A DNA stretch of 64,000 bases, taken from assembly GCF_019264355.1 (NCBI RefSeq), contig NZ_JAHVAH010000001.1, positions 2,092,001 through 2,156,000 on the forward strand, written 5' to 3'. Position numbers and translations under genes: made by a program. Under the pieces are notes generated by a model. That model made no database searches. It worked only from the letters and a program-made list of their open reading frames with translations, and had not been told where the DNA came from. Below are positions 16,259 to 24,724 of this stretch, one piece after another (positions within the stretch are counted from its first letter, which is position 1; the number at the start of each line of letters is the position of its first letter). Source of the stretch: Sphingomicrobium clamense. Lineage in GTDB: Bacteria > Pseudomonadota > Alphaproteobacteria > Sphingomonadales > Sphingomonadaceae.

Positions 16259-19087
16259 GTGGCGCCCAATCCGGAAACAGCGCTGCGGTCCGCAGTAACG
16301 AACATTCTGGACCAGGTCAGGCAGAGCGAGCCCGTCACACGTGATCGGATTGCTTCCACTCTCGACGGGCTCATCAGCACCGGGCTCTACCCTCTCCCCG
16401 ACGACTTCGATCGCGACAAGCTGCTTGGCTCGATCGAAGAGCGGATCAGCATCTGGATTGGCGAGTCGAAGGAACTGGTCAACAACGAGGGGCACATACC
16501 CTGGCTGACGGGGCGCAAGCCTGAGATCGAATGGAACTATTGGGAGCGATACCGTTCGCATATCCGTCCTAAGATCGGTCAGGATCCAGCAGACAAACTC
16601 GACGAAATCACTGATCGAATCCTGTCCCACCTCGAAGACCCGCAGCGACAAGGTCCATGGGATCGACGGGGCCTGGTTGTCGGCCACGTCCAGTCCGGCA
16701 AGACGTCCAACTACATTGGTTTGATCTCGAAGGCGGCTGATGCGGGCTACAAGATCATCATCGTTCTGGCGGGGCTGCACAAGAACCTGCGGTCGCAGAC
16801 GCAGATCCGCGTCGAGGAAGGTTTTCTCGGCTACGACAATTCCCGGCGGGCCGACGAAGGCTATCGAGCGGTCGGTGTCGGACTGGAGGACCCTCGGCCA
16901 TCGCTACGACCGGACTCCGTGACAACTCGAGCAGACGACGGCGACTTCAATACCAACCGTGCTCGCAATTTTGCGATCAATCCCGGAGGTCGCCCTCTGG
17001 TCTTCGTGATCAAGAAGCAGAAGAGCGTCCTCCAGAACCTCATTGACTGGGTGCGCTGGGCGCAGAACGACAGTGAAGGCAAGGTAGCGGGAATACCTCT
17101 GCTGCTCATCGACGATGAAGCAGATCATGCCTCGGTCAACACGAAGGACGGCGCTTTCGACGAGAATGGAGAGCCCGATCCGGAGCACGATCCCTCCACA
17201 ATCAATGGTCTCATCCGCAAGCTTCTGAACTCCTTTCAGCAGAAAGCGTATGTCGGATATACCGCCACCCCCTTCGCGAATATCTTCATTCACGAACAGG
17301 CCGAAACCGAGGAAGCCGGACCGGATCTCTTCCCGAGCAGCTTCATCATCAGCCTCCCCGCACCTTCGAACTACTTCGGACCTTCACACGTCTTTTCGGT
17401 CGACGATGATGCAGACGGATCAGATGAGCACAGATATGTCCGCGAAGTATGGGATCACGCGGATTCACTCGCGCCTGATGAGGATTCAGGGTGGATCCCT
17501 CCCAAACACCGGAATGGCTGGGTCCCGCGCTATCATGGTGAGCTGCGCCTGCCCCCATCCGTGAGACGAGCGGTTCATTCCTTTGTGCTGGCCACAGCCA
17601 TACGAAGGGTGAGAGGGCAGACGTCGGAGCATAACTCCATGCTGGTACATGTCTCCCGATTTACCAGCGTGCAGAACATGGTGAAGGAGCAGATCGCGGA
17701 TGAGGTCCGATCGCTCAAACGCGAATTGCGCTATGGAGAGATCGAGGGCGAGCAATCCTCCTATGCTGAACTCCGCGACCTGTTCGCTTCGGATTTCGAG
17801 TTGCAGCTCGACGACGACAATAATCCGAACGGCGAGCCTCTGACGTGGGATGTCCTCGAACCGGAGGTGCGCACGGCAGTCGACCTTCTGCGAGTGAAGG
17901 AAATCAACGGTACTGCCGGCGACATCCTCGATTACGAGCAGGAGAGAGCCGAGGGCCTCACTGTCATTGCCGTGGGCGGAGACAAGTTGAGCCGCGGGCT
18001 CACGTTGGAAGGTCTTACGACAAGCTACTTCCTTCGAGCCTCGCGAATGTATGACACGCTGATGCAGATGGGCCGGTGGTTCGGCTATCGAAAGGGATAC
18101 GAAGACGTCTGCAGATTGTACATGACCGCAGACCTGCGGGAGTGGTTCGAAAACATTACCGTTGCGGCAGACGAGCTTCGCGAGGAGTTCGATCACATGG
18201 CGGCTGTAGGAGGCACTCCCAGAAACTACGGTCTCCGCGTGCGTTCGCACCCGGCGCTGATGGTGACCTCTCGGGTCAAGATGCGCTCCGGGACACCCAT
18301 GAAACTGAGCTTTGCCGGGACGATGTCGGAGACGGTTGTCTTCAGCAGCAGGCCCGAGGTCATCGAAGCCAATCTGCAGGCTGCCGAACGACTTGTCGAA
18401 GCGCTGGGAGACGCCGAGACCGATCCGGTCAGGGAACGACCGGAGGGGCGCACACAGACATGGCGCAACGGTCATTACTGGAGCGGTGTCGATGCGCGAC
18501 ATATCAAGGCGTTCCTTGCCAGCTATGCCACTCACCCGGATTCAGTGAAGGCCAACAGCCACTATCTCCGGCAGTTCATCGAGAAACAGAACGAGAAGGG
18601 GGATCTCGTCAGCTGGAATGTCGCACTCTTGTCAGGGAAAGGAGGCGAGAAGACCATTGGCGGATGTCGCATCAACATGGTGGAGCGCAATCCACTCGTA
18701 CGAAACTTGAAAATACCCGCCCAGATCAAGGCCGAAAAGTACGTCATTGGCAGGGTCGTTTCCCCCCGTGACGAGGCAATAGATCTGGGCAAGGACGAAT
18801 ATACGACGGCAGTTGAAAGAACGCAGGAGGCATGGCGAAAGGACCCGGGTACGGGACGCAAGAGTCTGACCCTCCCTGACGAGCCCAGCGGACCGGCAAT
18901 ACGAGATGTCAGACCCCAGTCGACGGGTCTCCTCATTCTCTATCCGCTGTCGCCCGACAACGCCGTGATCGAGAAGAAGGAAAACCCAGTGATGGCGATG
19001 GCGCTGAGCTTCCCCACCTCTGAAAACGCGATCGAAATCGATTACGTCGTCAACAACGTCTTCGCGATGTCCGACGAGGATCTATGA
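16259..19087 (+). CDS. Z1-domain helicase-like protein
   Basis: 942-aa protein with a superfamily II helicase-like core. The Walker A-type GHVQSGKTS lies at residues 142-150, the Walker B DDEAD at 285-289, the GGDKLSRGLTLEG motif from 573 and the GRWFGYR motif at 605-611, which define the Z1 family. GTG 16259 is the start, with AAGAAGGAG directly upstream. These proteins occur with GHKL ATPases, REase-fold proteins and AIPR proteins and are thought to translocate or remodel DNA for restriction. Its stop overlaps the next ATG. Confidence 0.88.
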   Translation: MAPNPETALRSAVTNILDQVRQSEPVTRDRIASTLDGLISTGLYPLPDDFDRDKLLGSIEERISIWIGESKELVNNEGHIPWLTGRKPEIEWNYWERYRSHIRPKIGQDPADKLDEITDRILSHLEDPQRQGPWDRRGLVVGHVQSGKTSNYIGLISKAADAGYKIIIVLAGLHKNLRSQTQIRVEEGFLGYDNSRRADEGYRAVGVGLEDPRPSLRPDSVTTRADDGDFNTNRARNFAINPGGRPLVFVIKKQKSVLQNLIDWVRWAQNDSEGKVAGIPLLLIDDEADHASVNTKDGAFDENGEPDPEHDPSTINGLIRKLLNSFQQKAYVGYTATPFANIFIHEQAETEEAGPDLFPSSFIISLPAPSNYFGPSHVFSVDDDADGSDEHRYVREVWDHADSLAPDEDSGWIPPKHRNGWVPRYHGELRLPPSVRRAVHSFVLATAIRRVRGQTSEHNSMLVHVSRFTSVQNMVKEQIADEVRSLKRELRYGEIEGEQSSYAELRDLFASDFELQLDDDNNPNGEPLTWDVLEPEVRTAVDLLRVKEINGTAGDILDYEQERAEGLTVIAVGGDKLSRGLTLEGLTTSYFLRASRMYDTLMQMGRWFGYRKGYEDVCRLYMTADLREWFENITVAADELREEFDHMAAVGGTPRNYGLRVRSHPALMVTSRVKMRSGTPMKLSFAGTMSETVVFSSRPEVIEANLQAAERLVEALGDAETDPVRERPEGRTQTWRNGHYWSGVDARHIKAFLASYATHPDSVKANSHYLRQFIEKQNEKGDLVSWNVALLSGKGGEKTIGGCRINMVERNPLVRNLKIPAQIKAEKYVIGRVVSPRDEAIDLGKDEYTTAVERTQEAWRKDPGTGRKSLTLPDEPSGPAIRDVRPQSTGLLILYPLSPDNAVIEKKENPVMAMALSFPTSENAIEIDYVVNNVFAMSDEDL

Positions 19088-20109
19088 CCCCGGAAGAACT
19101 GGAAGAAATCTGGATAGCCCTCGAACATGAGGGCAGAACAGAAGCGGGCTGGCACGTTCGCAAGCTTCGACTCAATTCGACGCATCAGCTCATGGCCGGT
19201 AGGCGAGCCCCTTCCGGAACGGTGGGGGTGCTGTACGAAGTAGCTTCGTCAGCAGTGCCAGGAGGGACGGCGTGGCCGGACGGAAAGGGCTTCAACACAT
19301 CCATTGAGACGATCTCGCCCGGACGCGGTGGCAAAATTCGCATCGCGCTGGAACTGACAAATCCGCAATATCGCGATCTGTTTGGTGCCCTCTGTCTCGA
19401 CATCGTCAGTGTGATTACGGAGGCGAGCGACGTCTCTACAGGCGTTAGCGCTTTCGTCAGGCGCCTTCAGGCGTGGCAACGCTTCATGCAGCTTCATTCG
19501 TCGGGTGGGCTGTCACAGGAACAACTGCGAGGGATTTTCTCTGAGATATCATTTCTCGAGACCACGCTCCTTCCTGCCCTGGGACCGGGAGCTGCCGTGG
19601 AATGCTGGCAAGGCAGAGGTGGCCTGCAAGACTTTCTAAGGGAAAATGTCGCCTGTGAGGTCAAGAGCAGCACATCCGCCCATGATCCGACGGTGATGAT
19701 CTCGCGCCTGGACCAACTGGATGAGCGACCTTTCGACCACCTGTTCCTCGCTTTCGTCCCACTCCGAAACGACCAGCGCAATGGGATCAGCCTGCCTGAC
19801 CTCGTAAACCGAGTACGGGAGAAACTGGCCAGTGATGTCACCGCGCGATCTCGGCTAGACGAGCAGCTGACCGCGTCAGGCTACCACGATGCTCAGGCGA
19901 CCCGATATGAGACGCCAAAGTTCATTTGCGGCGATACCAAACTATATCGTGTCGCGGACGATTTCCCGCGGCTTAGCGAAGCAATCGTTGCGCCAGGAAT
20001 CACATCAGCAAAGTACGGGCTGAGGTTGTCGGCCTGCGAGGAATACGAAATCAGCAACGACGAGTTTTTGGGCCTTTTTACGGGGTGCGGTGAAAATGGA
20101 AATGCGTGA
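19084..20109 (+). CDS. PD-(D/E)XK motif protein (DUF4420-like)
   Basis: 341-aa protein of the family annotated as PD-(D/E)XK motif protein. GIFSEISFLETTLLP and VECWQGR lead into the nuclease-fold signature GLQDFLRENVACEVKSS, with Asp183, Glu192 and Lys194 as candidate catalytic residues. It is probably the DNA-cutting or DNA-binding subunit of the GHKL-Z1 assembly. The ATG overlaps the Z1 stop by four bases (ATGA), and its own end overlaps the start of the AIPR gene by about 14-20 bases, so expression is tightly coupled across the block. Confidence 0.82.
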   Translation: MTPEELEEIWIALEHEGRTEAGWHVRKLRLNSTHQLMAGRRAPSGTVGVLYEVASSAVPGGTAWPDGKGFNTSIETISPGRGGKIRIALELTNPQYRDLFGALCLDIVSVITEASDVSTGVSAFVRRLQAWQRFMQLHSSGGLSQEQLRGIFSEISFLETTLLPALGPGAAVECWQGRGGLQDFLRENVACEVKSSTSAHDPTVMISRLDQLDERPFDHLFLAFVPLRNDQRNGISLPDLVNRVREKLASDVTARSRLDEQLTASGYHDAQATRYETPKFICGDTKLYRVADDFPRLSEAIVAPGITSAKYGLRLSACEEYEISNDEFLGLFTGCGENGNA

Positions 20110-22150
20110 GATTCAGCAGTTTCGGGGCAGGCTGCTAGCGGACATAAACCAGGAACAGTCCGAGGCTGGGATACCTGAGTTTTCGGAGAATGTTTTTACG
20201 GAACTGGCAACGGAGTGGCTCTCCGAGACGGGCCTGACAGAGAATCCGGAAGTCTGTCATTTCGAGCGCAGCATTGGAAACCGCATTGCGAGGGTGAACG
20301 GTTTCGCCGTCAGTGACGACGAAGCGACGCTCGACCTTTTCACGACTTGCTTCAACGGTCAGGGGGACACGGCCAGTTTTGCTCCCGAGGACTTCAGGAA
20401 GGCTGCGAGACAAGCGCTTGCCTTTTTCAGGTCCGTCTCCGCAGAGATGGTCGCATCGCTCGAACCGTCCAGCGCCGAATACGGAATGGCTCGCCGAATT
20501 GCGGATCTTGCAGCTGGCCTTCATCGAGTTCGCATTTTTGTTCTTTCCGATGGCGTTTGCTCGCTGAAAGCCATCGATGAAGAGGAAACGGATCGACCCA
20601 AAGTTCTGTATGAACTGATCGATATCGAGAGGATGCACCGATTGGTGCAGTCCGGTCTGCCGCGGGACGAAATTTTCGTGGATTTTCGGGAATTCGATGG
20701 CGACGGCCTGCGCTGTCTGCATGCGCCGGAGATCAGCGAAGATTATGATGCATATCTCGCTCTCGTCCCCGGCGAAATTCTTTTCCATTTATACGACCGG
20801 TATGGACCACGGCTTCTCGAAAAGAATGTGCGGTCGTTTCTTTCCGCGCGCGGGAAGGTCAATCGAGGCATTCGTGACACCTTGAGGAAGGAGCCCGATC
20901 GATTCCTTGCTTACAATAACGGGATCGTCGCCACCGTTGACGAAATCGAAATCGTACACAATCGGGAGGCAGGATCACGACATGTCGTGTCCGTGCGCGG
21001 TCTGCAGATCGTTAACGGGGGGCAAACAACCGCCTCGCTTCACCGTGCGCGCCGTGACGACAAGGTCGATCTGTCTTCCGTTTACGTCCCAGCGAAGATT
21101 TCACTCATCGACCCCGGCAAGATTGACGAGGTTGTCCCCAAAATCTCGCTCTATGCAAACTCGCAAAACAACATTCAGATGGCAGACTTCTCAGCCAACG
21201 ACCCATACCACGTGGAACTATCCAAACTATCTTCCAATGTTTGGTGTCCCGGGGAGCAGGGTCGATGGTTCTACGAACGGACGCGGGGCGAATACGAAGT
21301 TGAAAAGTCGAGAACTGCGCGTACCCCGGCACAGGTTCGAAAGTTCAACGAGAGAACGCCTCGAAGCCGGAAATTCGACAAGGTCGAGCTGGCCAAATTC
21401 ATTCTGTCGTGGGAGCAGCGGCCCGACAAAGTCAGCCTCGGCGGACAGAAGTGCTTTTCCTGGTTCATGCAGGATCTGAAGGACACGCACTCGAAAAACT
21501 GGTTGCCCGACGAGGAATATTTCAAGCGGACCATCGCCAAGGCGCTCTTGTACAAGGAGGCGATGAGCGTCGTGCGCAAGGAGAAGTTCCCTGCGTATCG
21601 AGCTCAGGTCGTCACCTACGTCGTTGCCTATCTGTCTCATCGAACAGGGCGCCAGGTAGACCTCGACATGATCTGGCAAAAACAGAAACTTTCGGAAGAC
21701 CTGGTCGAGCTTCTTCGCGATCTCGCTTACGTGGTCCGTGACACAATCGTGGAAAGTGCGGGTGATCGGAACGTCACCGAATGGTGCAAGAAAGCGGAAT
21801 GCTGGACAGCGGTGAGAGCGTGTGGCTTCAAGCTTCCCGACCAGCTCCCTGGCGAAGTTCGGGGGACCCAAGCGGGTGGAGGAGGAAAGACGCCATCCAG
21901 CAATCTTTCTCCTGCCGACCTGAATGCGATGGAACGCTGCCAAGCCGTTTCCGCTCAAGACTGGATCGAGATCAGTCGGTGGGGCAATTCTACCGGGAAG
22001 CTCAAGGACTGGCAGTCTGGGATTGCTGCAACCCTTGGCGGATATGCAGCGCGCGACTGGACAAAGCCTCCATCAGTCAAACAGGCGCATCGGGGCGTGG
22101 AAATCATTCGTCTTGCCGAGGACGAAGGTGGCCCCCTTTCGGGGGAATGA
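20096..22150 (+). CDS. AIPR family protein
   Basis: About 684-aa protein of the AIPR (abortive infection phage resistance) family. The conserved core reads FLAYNNGIVATVDEI then VRGLQIVNGGQTTASLHRA, followed by a KISLYANSQNNIQMADFSANDPYH stretch split across the centre. AIPR proteins were first linked to lactococcal abortive infection and recur with Z1 and GHKL genes. Starts at GTG 20090, ATG 20096 or ATG 20102 are all possible; none has a clean ribosome site because translation is coupled to the preceding gene. It ends six bases from the stop of the convergent methyltransferase gene. Confidence 0.87.
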   Translation: MEMREIQQFRGRLLADINQEQSEAGIPEFSENVFTELATEWLSETGLTENPEVCHFERSIGNRIARVNGFAVSDDEATLDLFTTCFNGQGDTASFAPEDFRKAARQALAFFRSVSAEMVASLEPSSAEYGMARRIADLAAGLHRVRIFVLSDGVCSLKAIDEEETDRPKVLYELIDIERMHRLVQSGLPRDEIFVDFREFDGDGLRCLHAPEISEDYDAYLALVPGEILFHLYDRYGPRLLEKNVRSFLSARGKVNRGIRDTLRKEPDRFLAYNNGIVATVDEIEIVHNREAGSRHVVSVRGLQIVNGGQTTASLHRARRDDKVDLSSVYVPAKISLIDPGKIDEVVPKISLYANSQNNIQMADFSANDPYHVELSKLSSNVWCPGEQGRWFYERTRGEYEVEKSRTARTPAQVRKFNERTPRSRKFDKVELAKFILSWEQRPDKVSLGGQKCFSWFMQDLKDTHSKNWLPDEEYFKRTIAKALLYKEAMSVVRKEKFPAYRAQVVTYVVAYLSHRTGRQVDLDMIWQKQKLSEDLVELLRDLAYVVRDTIVESAGDRNVTEWCKKAECWTAVRACGFKLPDQLPGEVRGTQAGGGGKTPSSNLSPADLNAMERCQAVSAQDWIEISRWGNSTGKLKDWQSGIAATLGGYAARDWTKPPSVKQAHRGVEIIRLAEDEGGPLSGE

Positions 22151-22156
22151 ACGAGT

Positions 22157-23758
22157 TCAGGCGCTAAGCGGCTCGGTTTTCGGGTTTCGCTCACCTGCCC
22201 CTACGGCACGCTGAGCGTTTTCGTTTCGGCGCAATACGGCATGGACGACTGCCGCAATCTGCCGCGCCAGATACGGTGGTACTGCGTTGCCTACCTGAAC
22301 ATATTGCTGCGTCCGATTGCCCAGGAAAAGATAGTCGTCCGGGAAGGTCTGAATCCTGGCCGCTTCCCTGACTGTCAGGCTACGGCACTGGGTTGGGTCG
22401 GGATGAATGAAGTAGTGGCCGTCCTTGGATATGTGACTTGTGATTGTTGTGGCGGCCTCGCCCGCCAGCTGGACTCGAAACCGATCTGCAAATTTGCCTG
22501 ACGACCAACTTCGGTGGTCGGGTGCGAGCATGTCCGGGAAATCCGACGCCTTGGGACTGCGTCCCACCTGCTCACCGAATACCGACACGAAGAGATAGCG
22601 AGCCAGATCGCTATCCATGTGTCCTCGGGTCTCGTGGTGCGCCAATGCTTCGAGTTCGCTGCATTCGAGCCAGTTTCGAAGAGGGTCGTTCGATACGCCG
22701 TAGTCTGCGGGCAAGGACTTGGAGCTACGCTGTAATTGGTCGACGCCGTCTTTGGCGATCGCCGAAAATCTTTCGTGCAGTCGTTCGCTTTCACTGCCGA
22801 AGTCGTGCTCTGCGAGCGATAGAGCAGCCCCTCTGATGATATGGGCCCACGCGGCAGGTCCGTCATCGCGCTGCGGGCTGATCCCGCTGCGCAGCTTCGG
22901 CATGTCGGCAACCACGCTTTCGACAGTCGACGTCGTGGTCACCGTACGCTCGATCTCGACCCCCTCCGCACGGGCCGCAAGGTCCGAACGAATGCCAACG
23001 ATGATCACTCGGTGGCGACGCTGGGGCACACCGAAATCCTCGGCCCGGACGATAAAGTCGGACGCCTGCGAGACGGTGCGTAATGCGATACCTTTTCCGT
23101 CCGAAACGAGGGCACGTAGTTCGTATGCGTGTTCGTCCCCTCCCCCAAGTGATGAAAGGTCGTCCATCAACATCTCGAAGACGCGCTCGCTTTTTACGAT
23201 CGAGGACAGCATGCCCTTCACATTTTCCATCACGAATACCGCCGGCCGGAGCCGGTCGAGTACCCGGATATATTCCCGGAAGAGGAAGTGCCGATCGTCG
23301 TTCTCCGGTCGATAGCCTTTCGTCCCCCGGGATCTTGCCCGCCCGACGAGCGAGTAGGCCTGACAGGGCGGTCCACCGATCAGAATGGTGTCGTCATAGT
23401 TGCCGCGGATCAGTTCAATGGTATTTTCGATCGCGTCAGTCGCAGGCTCCGTTCCCAGTTCCAGCCTTCGCGCTTCGCGCTCGGCCAGCTTCCAAGCTGC
23501 CCCGTCAATCTGCGACCAGTCGGGCTCGCTAGATCGCCCTGCGTGGAATTCGACATATTCCCTTGGAAGATGGCCGTTGCGCTTCCGGTAGTCGCGAAGA
23601 AAGGCACGAAGTCTGAGCGTTTCATGCGCTGACTTTTCCTTCTCCACGCTCAACTCGATCGAGAAAGGGTACCGCCCGCATTCTTCAAGCGATGCGAACC
23701 CCTCACCCAGCCCGCCTGGCCCTGCGAAAAGATCGATTATGCCGTATGTCGCAGCCAA
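22157..23758 (-). CDS. DNA (cytosine-5-)-methyltransferase
   Basis: 533-aa m5C methyltransferase using S-adenosylmethionine. Motif I DLFAGPGG starts at residue 9, motif IV GGPPCQAYS carries the catalytic Cys132, ENV of motif VI is at 178-180, QRRHR of motif VIII at 246-250, a variable target-recognition region follows, and motif X QVGNAVPP lies near the C-terminus. A long insert of about 60 residues lies between motifs I and IV. It is divergent from vsr across 68 bp and convergent with the AIPR gene, so it is the modification arm of this block. Target sequence cannot be read from the protein. Confidence 0.93.
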   Translation of the reverse strand: MAATYGIIDLFAGPGGLGEGFASLEECGRYPFSIELSVEKEKSAHETLRLRAFLRDYRKRNGHLPREYVEFHAGRSSEPDWSQIDGAAWKLAEREARRLELGTEPATDAIENTIELIRGNYDDTILIGGPPCQAYSLVGRARSRGTKGYRPENDDRHFLFREYIRVLDRLRPAVFVMENVKGMLSSIVKSERVFEMLMDDLSSLGGGDEHAYELRALVSDGKGIALRTVSQASDFIVRAEDFGVPQRRHRVIIVGIRSDLAARAEGVEIERTVTTTSTVESVVADMPKLRSGISPQRDDGPAAWAHIIRGAALSLAEHDFGSESERLHERFSAIAKDGVDQLQRSSKSLPADYGVSNDPLRNWLECSELEALAHHETRGHMDSDLARYLFVSVFGEQVGRSPKASDFPDMLAPDHRSWSSGKFADRFRVQLAGEAATTITSHISKDGHYFIHPDPTQCRSLTVREAARIQTFPDDYLFLGNRTQQYVQVGNAVPPYLARQIAAVVHAVLRRNENAQRAVGAGERNPKTEPLSA

Positions 23759-23826
23759 GATTGCCGTCCCGCGTTGGTCTTTGGGATTTCACCCATACCA
23801 GGTCACGCGAGCTAATCCAGGAGCAA

Positions 23827-24273
23827 ATGGCCGACATTGTCGACAAGGAAAAGCGCTCGCTCATGATGGCGGGCATCGGTGGCAAGGATACGAAGCCCGA
23901 GATCAAGCTCCGCAAGGGACTTTGGGCGCTGGGCTTCCGCTATCGCAAGAATGTGAAGACCCTTCCGGGTACTCCTGATCTCGTGCTGAGGAAGTACAAC
24001 GCGGCGATATTCGTTCACGGCTGTTTCTGGCACCGCCATGCTGGTTGTCGCCTCACTACTACGCCGGCCACGCGAACGGATTTCTGGCGAGAGAAATTCG
24101 ATCAAAATGTGGAAAGAGACAATCGGGTACGGGCGAGGCTGCATGCTGATGGCTGGCGAAATGGCGTCGTCTGGGAATGCGCTCTCAAGAAAGCTTCGGA
24201 TGCCGAAACAACAATTGCCAAGGTTGCCACGTGGCTGAACAGCGAGGACCAATCTTTCGAAATCGGCCTCTAA
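23827..24273 (+). CDS. vsr: very short patch repair endonuclease Vsr
   Basis: 148-aa mismatch endonuclease that nicks next to T:G mismatches arising by deamination of 5-methylcytosine. The start MADIVDKEKRSLMMAGIGGK matches the family. Asp51 in PGTPD and the FVHGCFWHRH motif (His64, His69) fall at the same positions as the active-site residues I recall for E. coli Vsr, and Cys66, His71 and Cys74 look like its zinc ligands. I start at ATG 23827, with AGGAG just upstream; a frame open to 23692 lacks family similarity. Its neighbour is the cytosine methyltransferase, as expected. Confidence 0.93.
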   Translation: MADIVDKEKRSLMMAGIGGKDTKPEIKLRKGLWALGFRYRKNVKTLPGTPDLVLRKYNAAIFVHGCFWHRHAGCRLTTTPATRTDFWREKFDQNVERDNRVRARLHADGWRNGVVWECALKKASDAETTIAKVATWLNSEDQSFEIGL

Positions 24274-24291
24274 TCATGCTCATCGCTTCGC

Positions 24292-24724
24292 TCAATAGCG
24301 CCGGGAATGCTTCCGCAGGTTGTTGAGAGATCTCTCCCTGCTCCGCTTGTCTTCCGGACTTAGTTCGCGCTTAAGAGCCTCTTGTTCGACCAAATCGATA
24401 AATGAAAGGCGGTCCTTGTTTTCTTCGTAATGCTCGCGAACTGCCTGATCATACTTTTCGGAGAGGCAGATGCCCCGCGAGGGCCTTCTGGGCGATCCGC
24501 AAGTTCACCGCCTCAATGATGCTCACGGCGATATCGCCGTCGGTAGTCCGGATCCGCGTTTCTCTTTCGCAAACGTCGATGATGTCTCGTCGCAGCTGCA
24601 AAGGCATCAGCGCGCGCACCTTTTTAGATGGCCTTCCTCCCGGGTTTCCCGACTTGCCTTTTGGGAATCGATGCTCCTTCGGCGGCTTGCAATAACCGAC
24701 CTCGTAATCCGACTTCTTGGTCAT
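24292..24724 (-). pseudogene. DUF5681 gene with frameshift
   Basis: The first 91 codons (24724 down to 24449) give the DUF5681 signature EVGYCKPPKEHRFPKGKSGNPGG. That frame stops at a TGA just after ALAGHLPLRKV. In the neighbouring frame, coding character resumes at SEKYDQAVREHYEENKDR and runs, strongly charged and helical, to a stop at 24292-24294 (ending RKHSRRY). The total span is 433 bases, one more than a multiple of three. The gene therefore looks broken by a 1-nt shift (or a small indel) near 24455-24475, or the assembly has an error. Its start overlaps the methyltransferase stop (ATGA). Confidence 0.7.
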
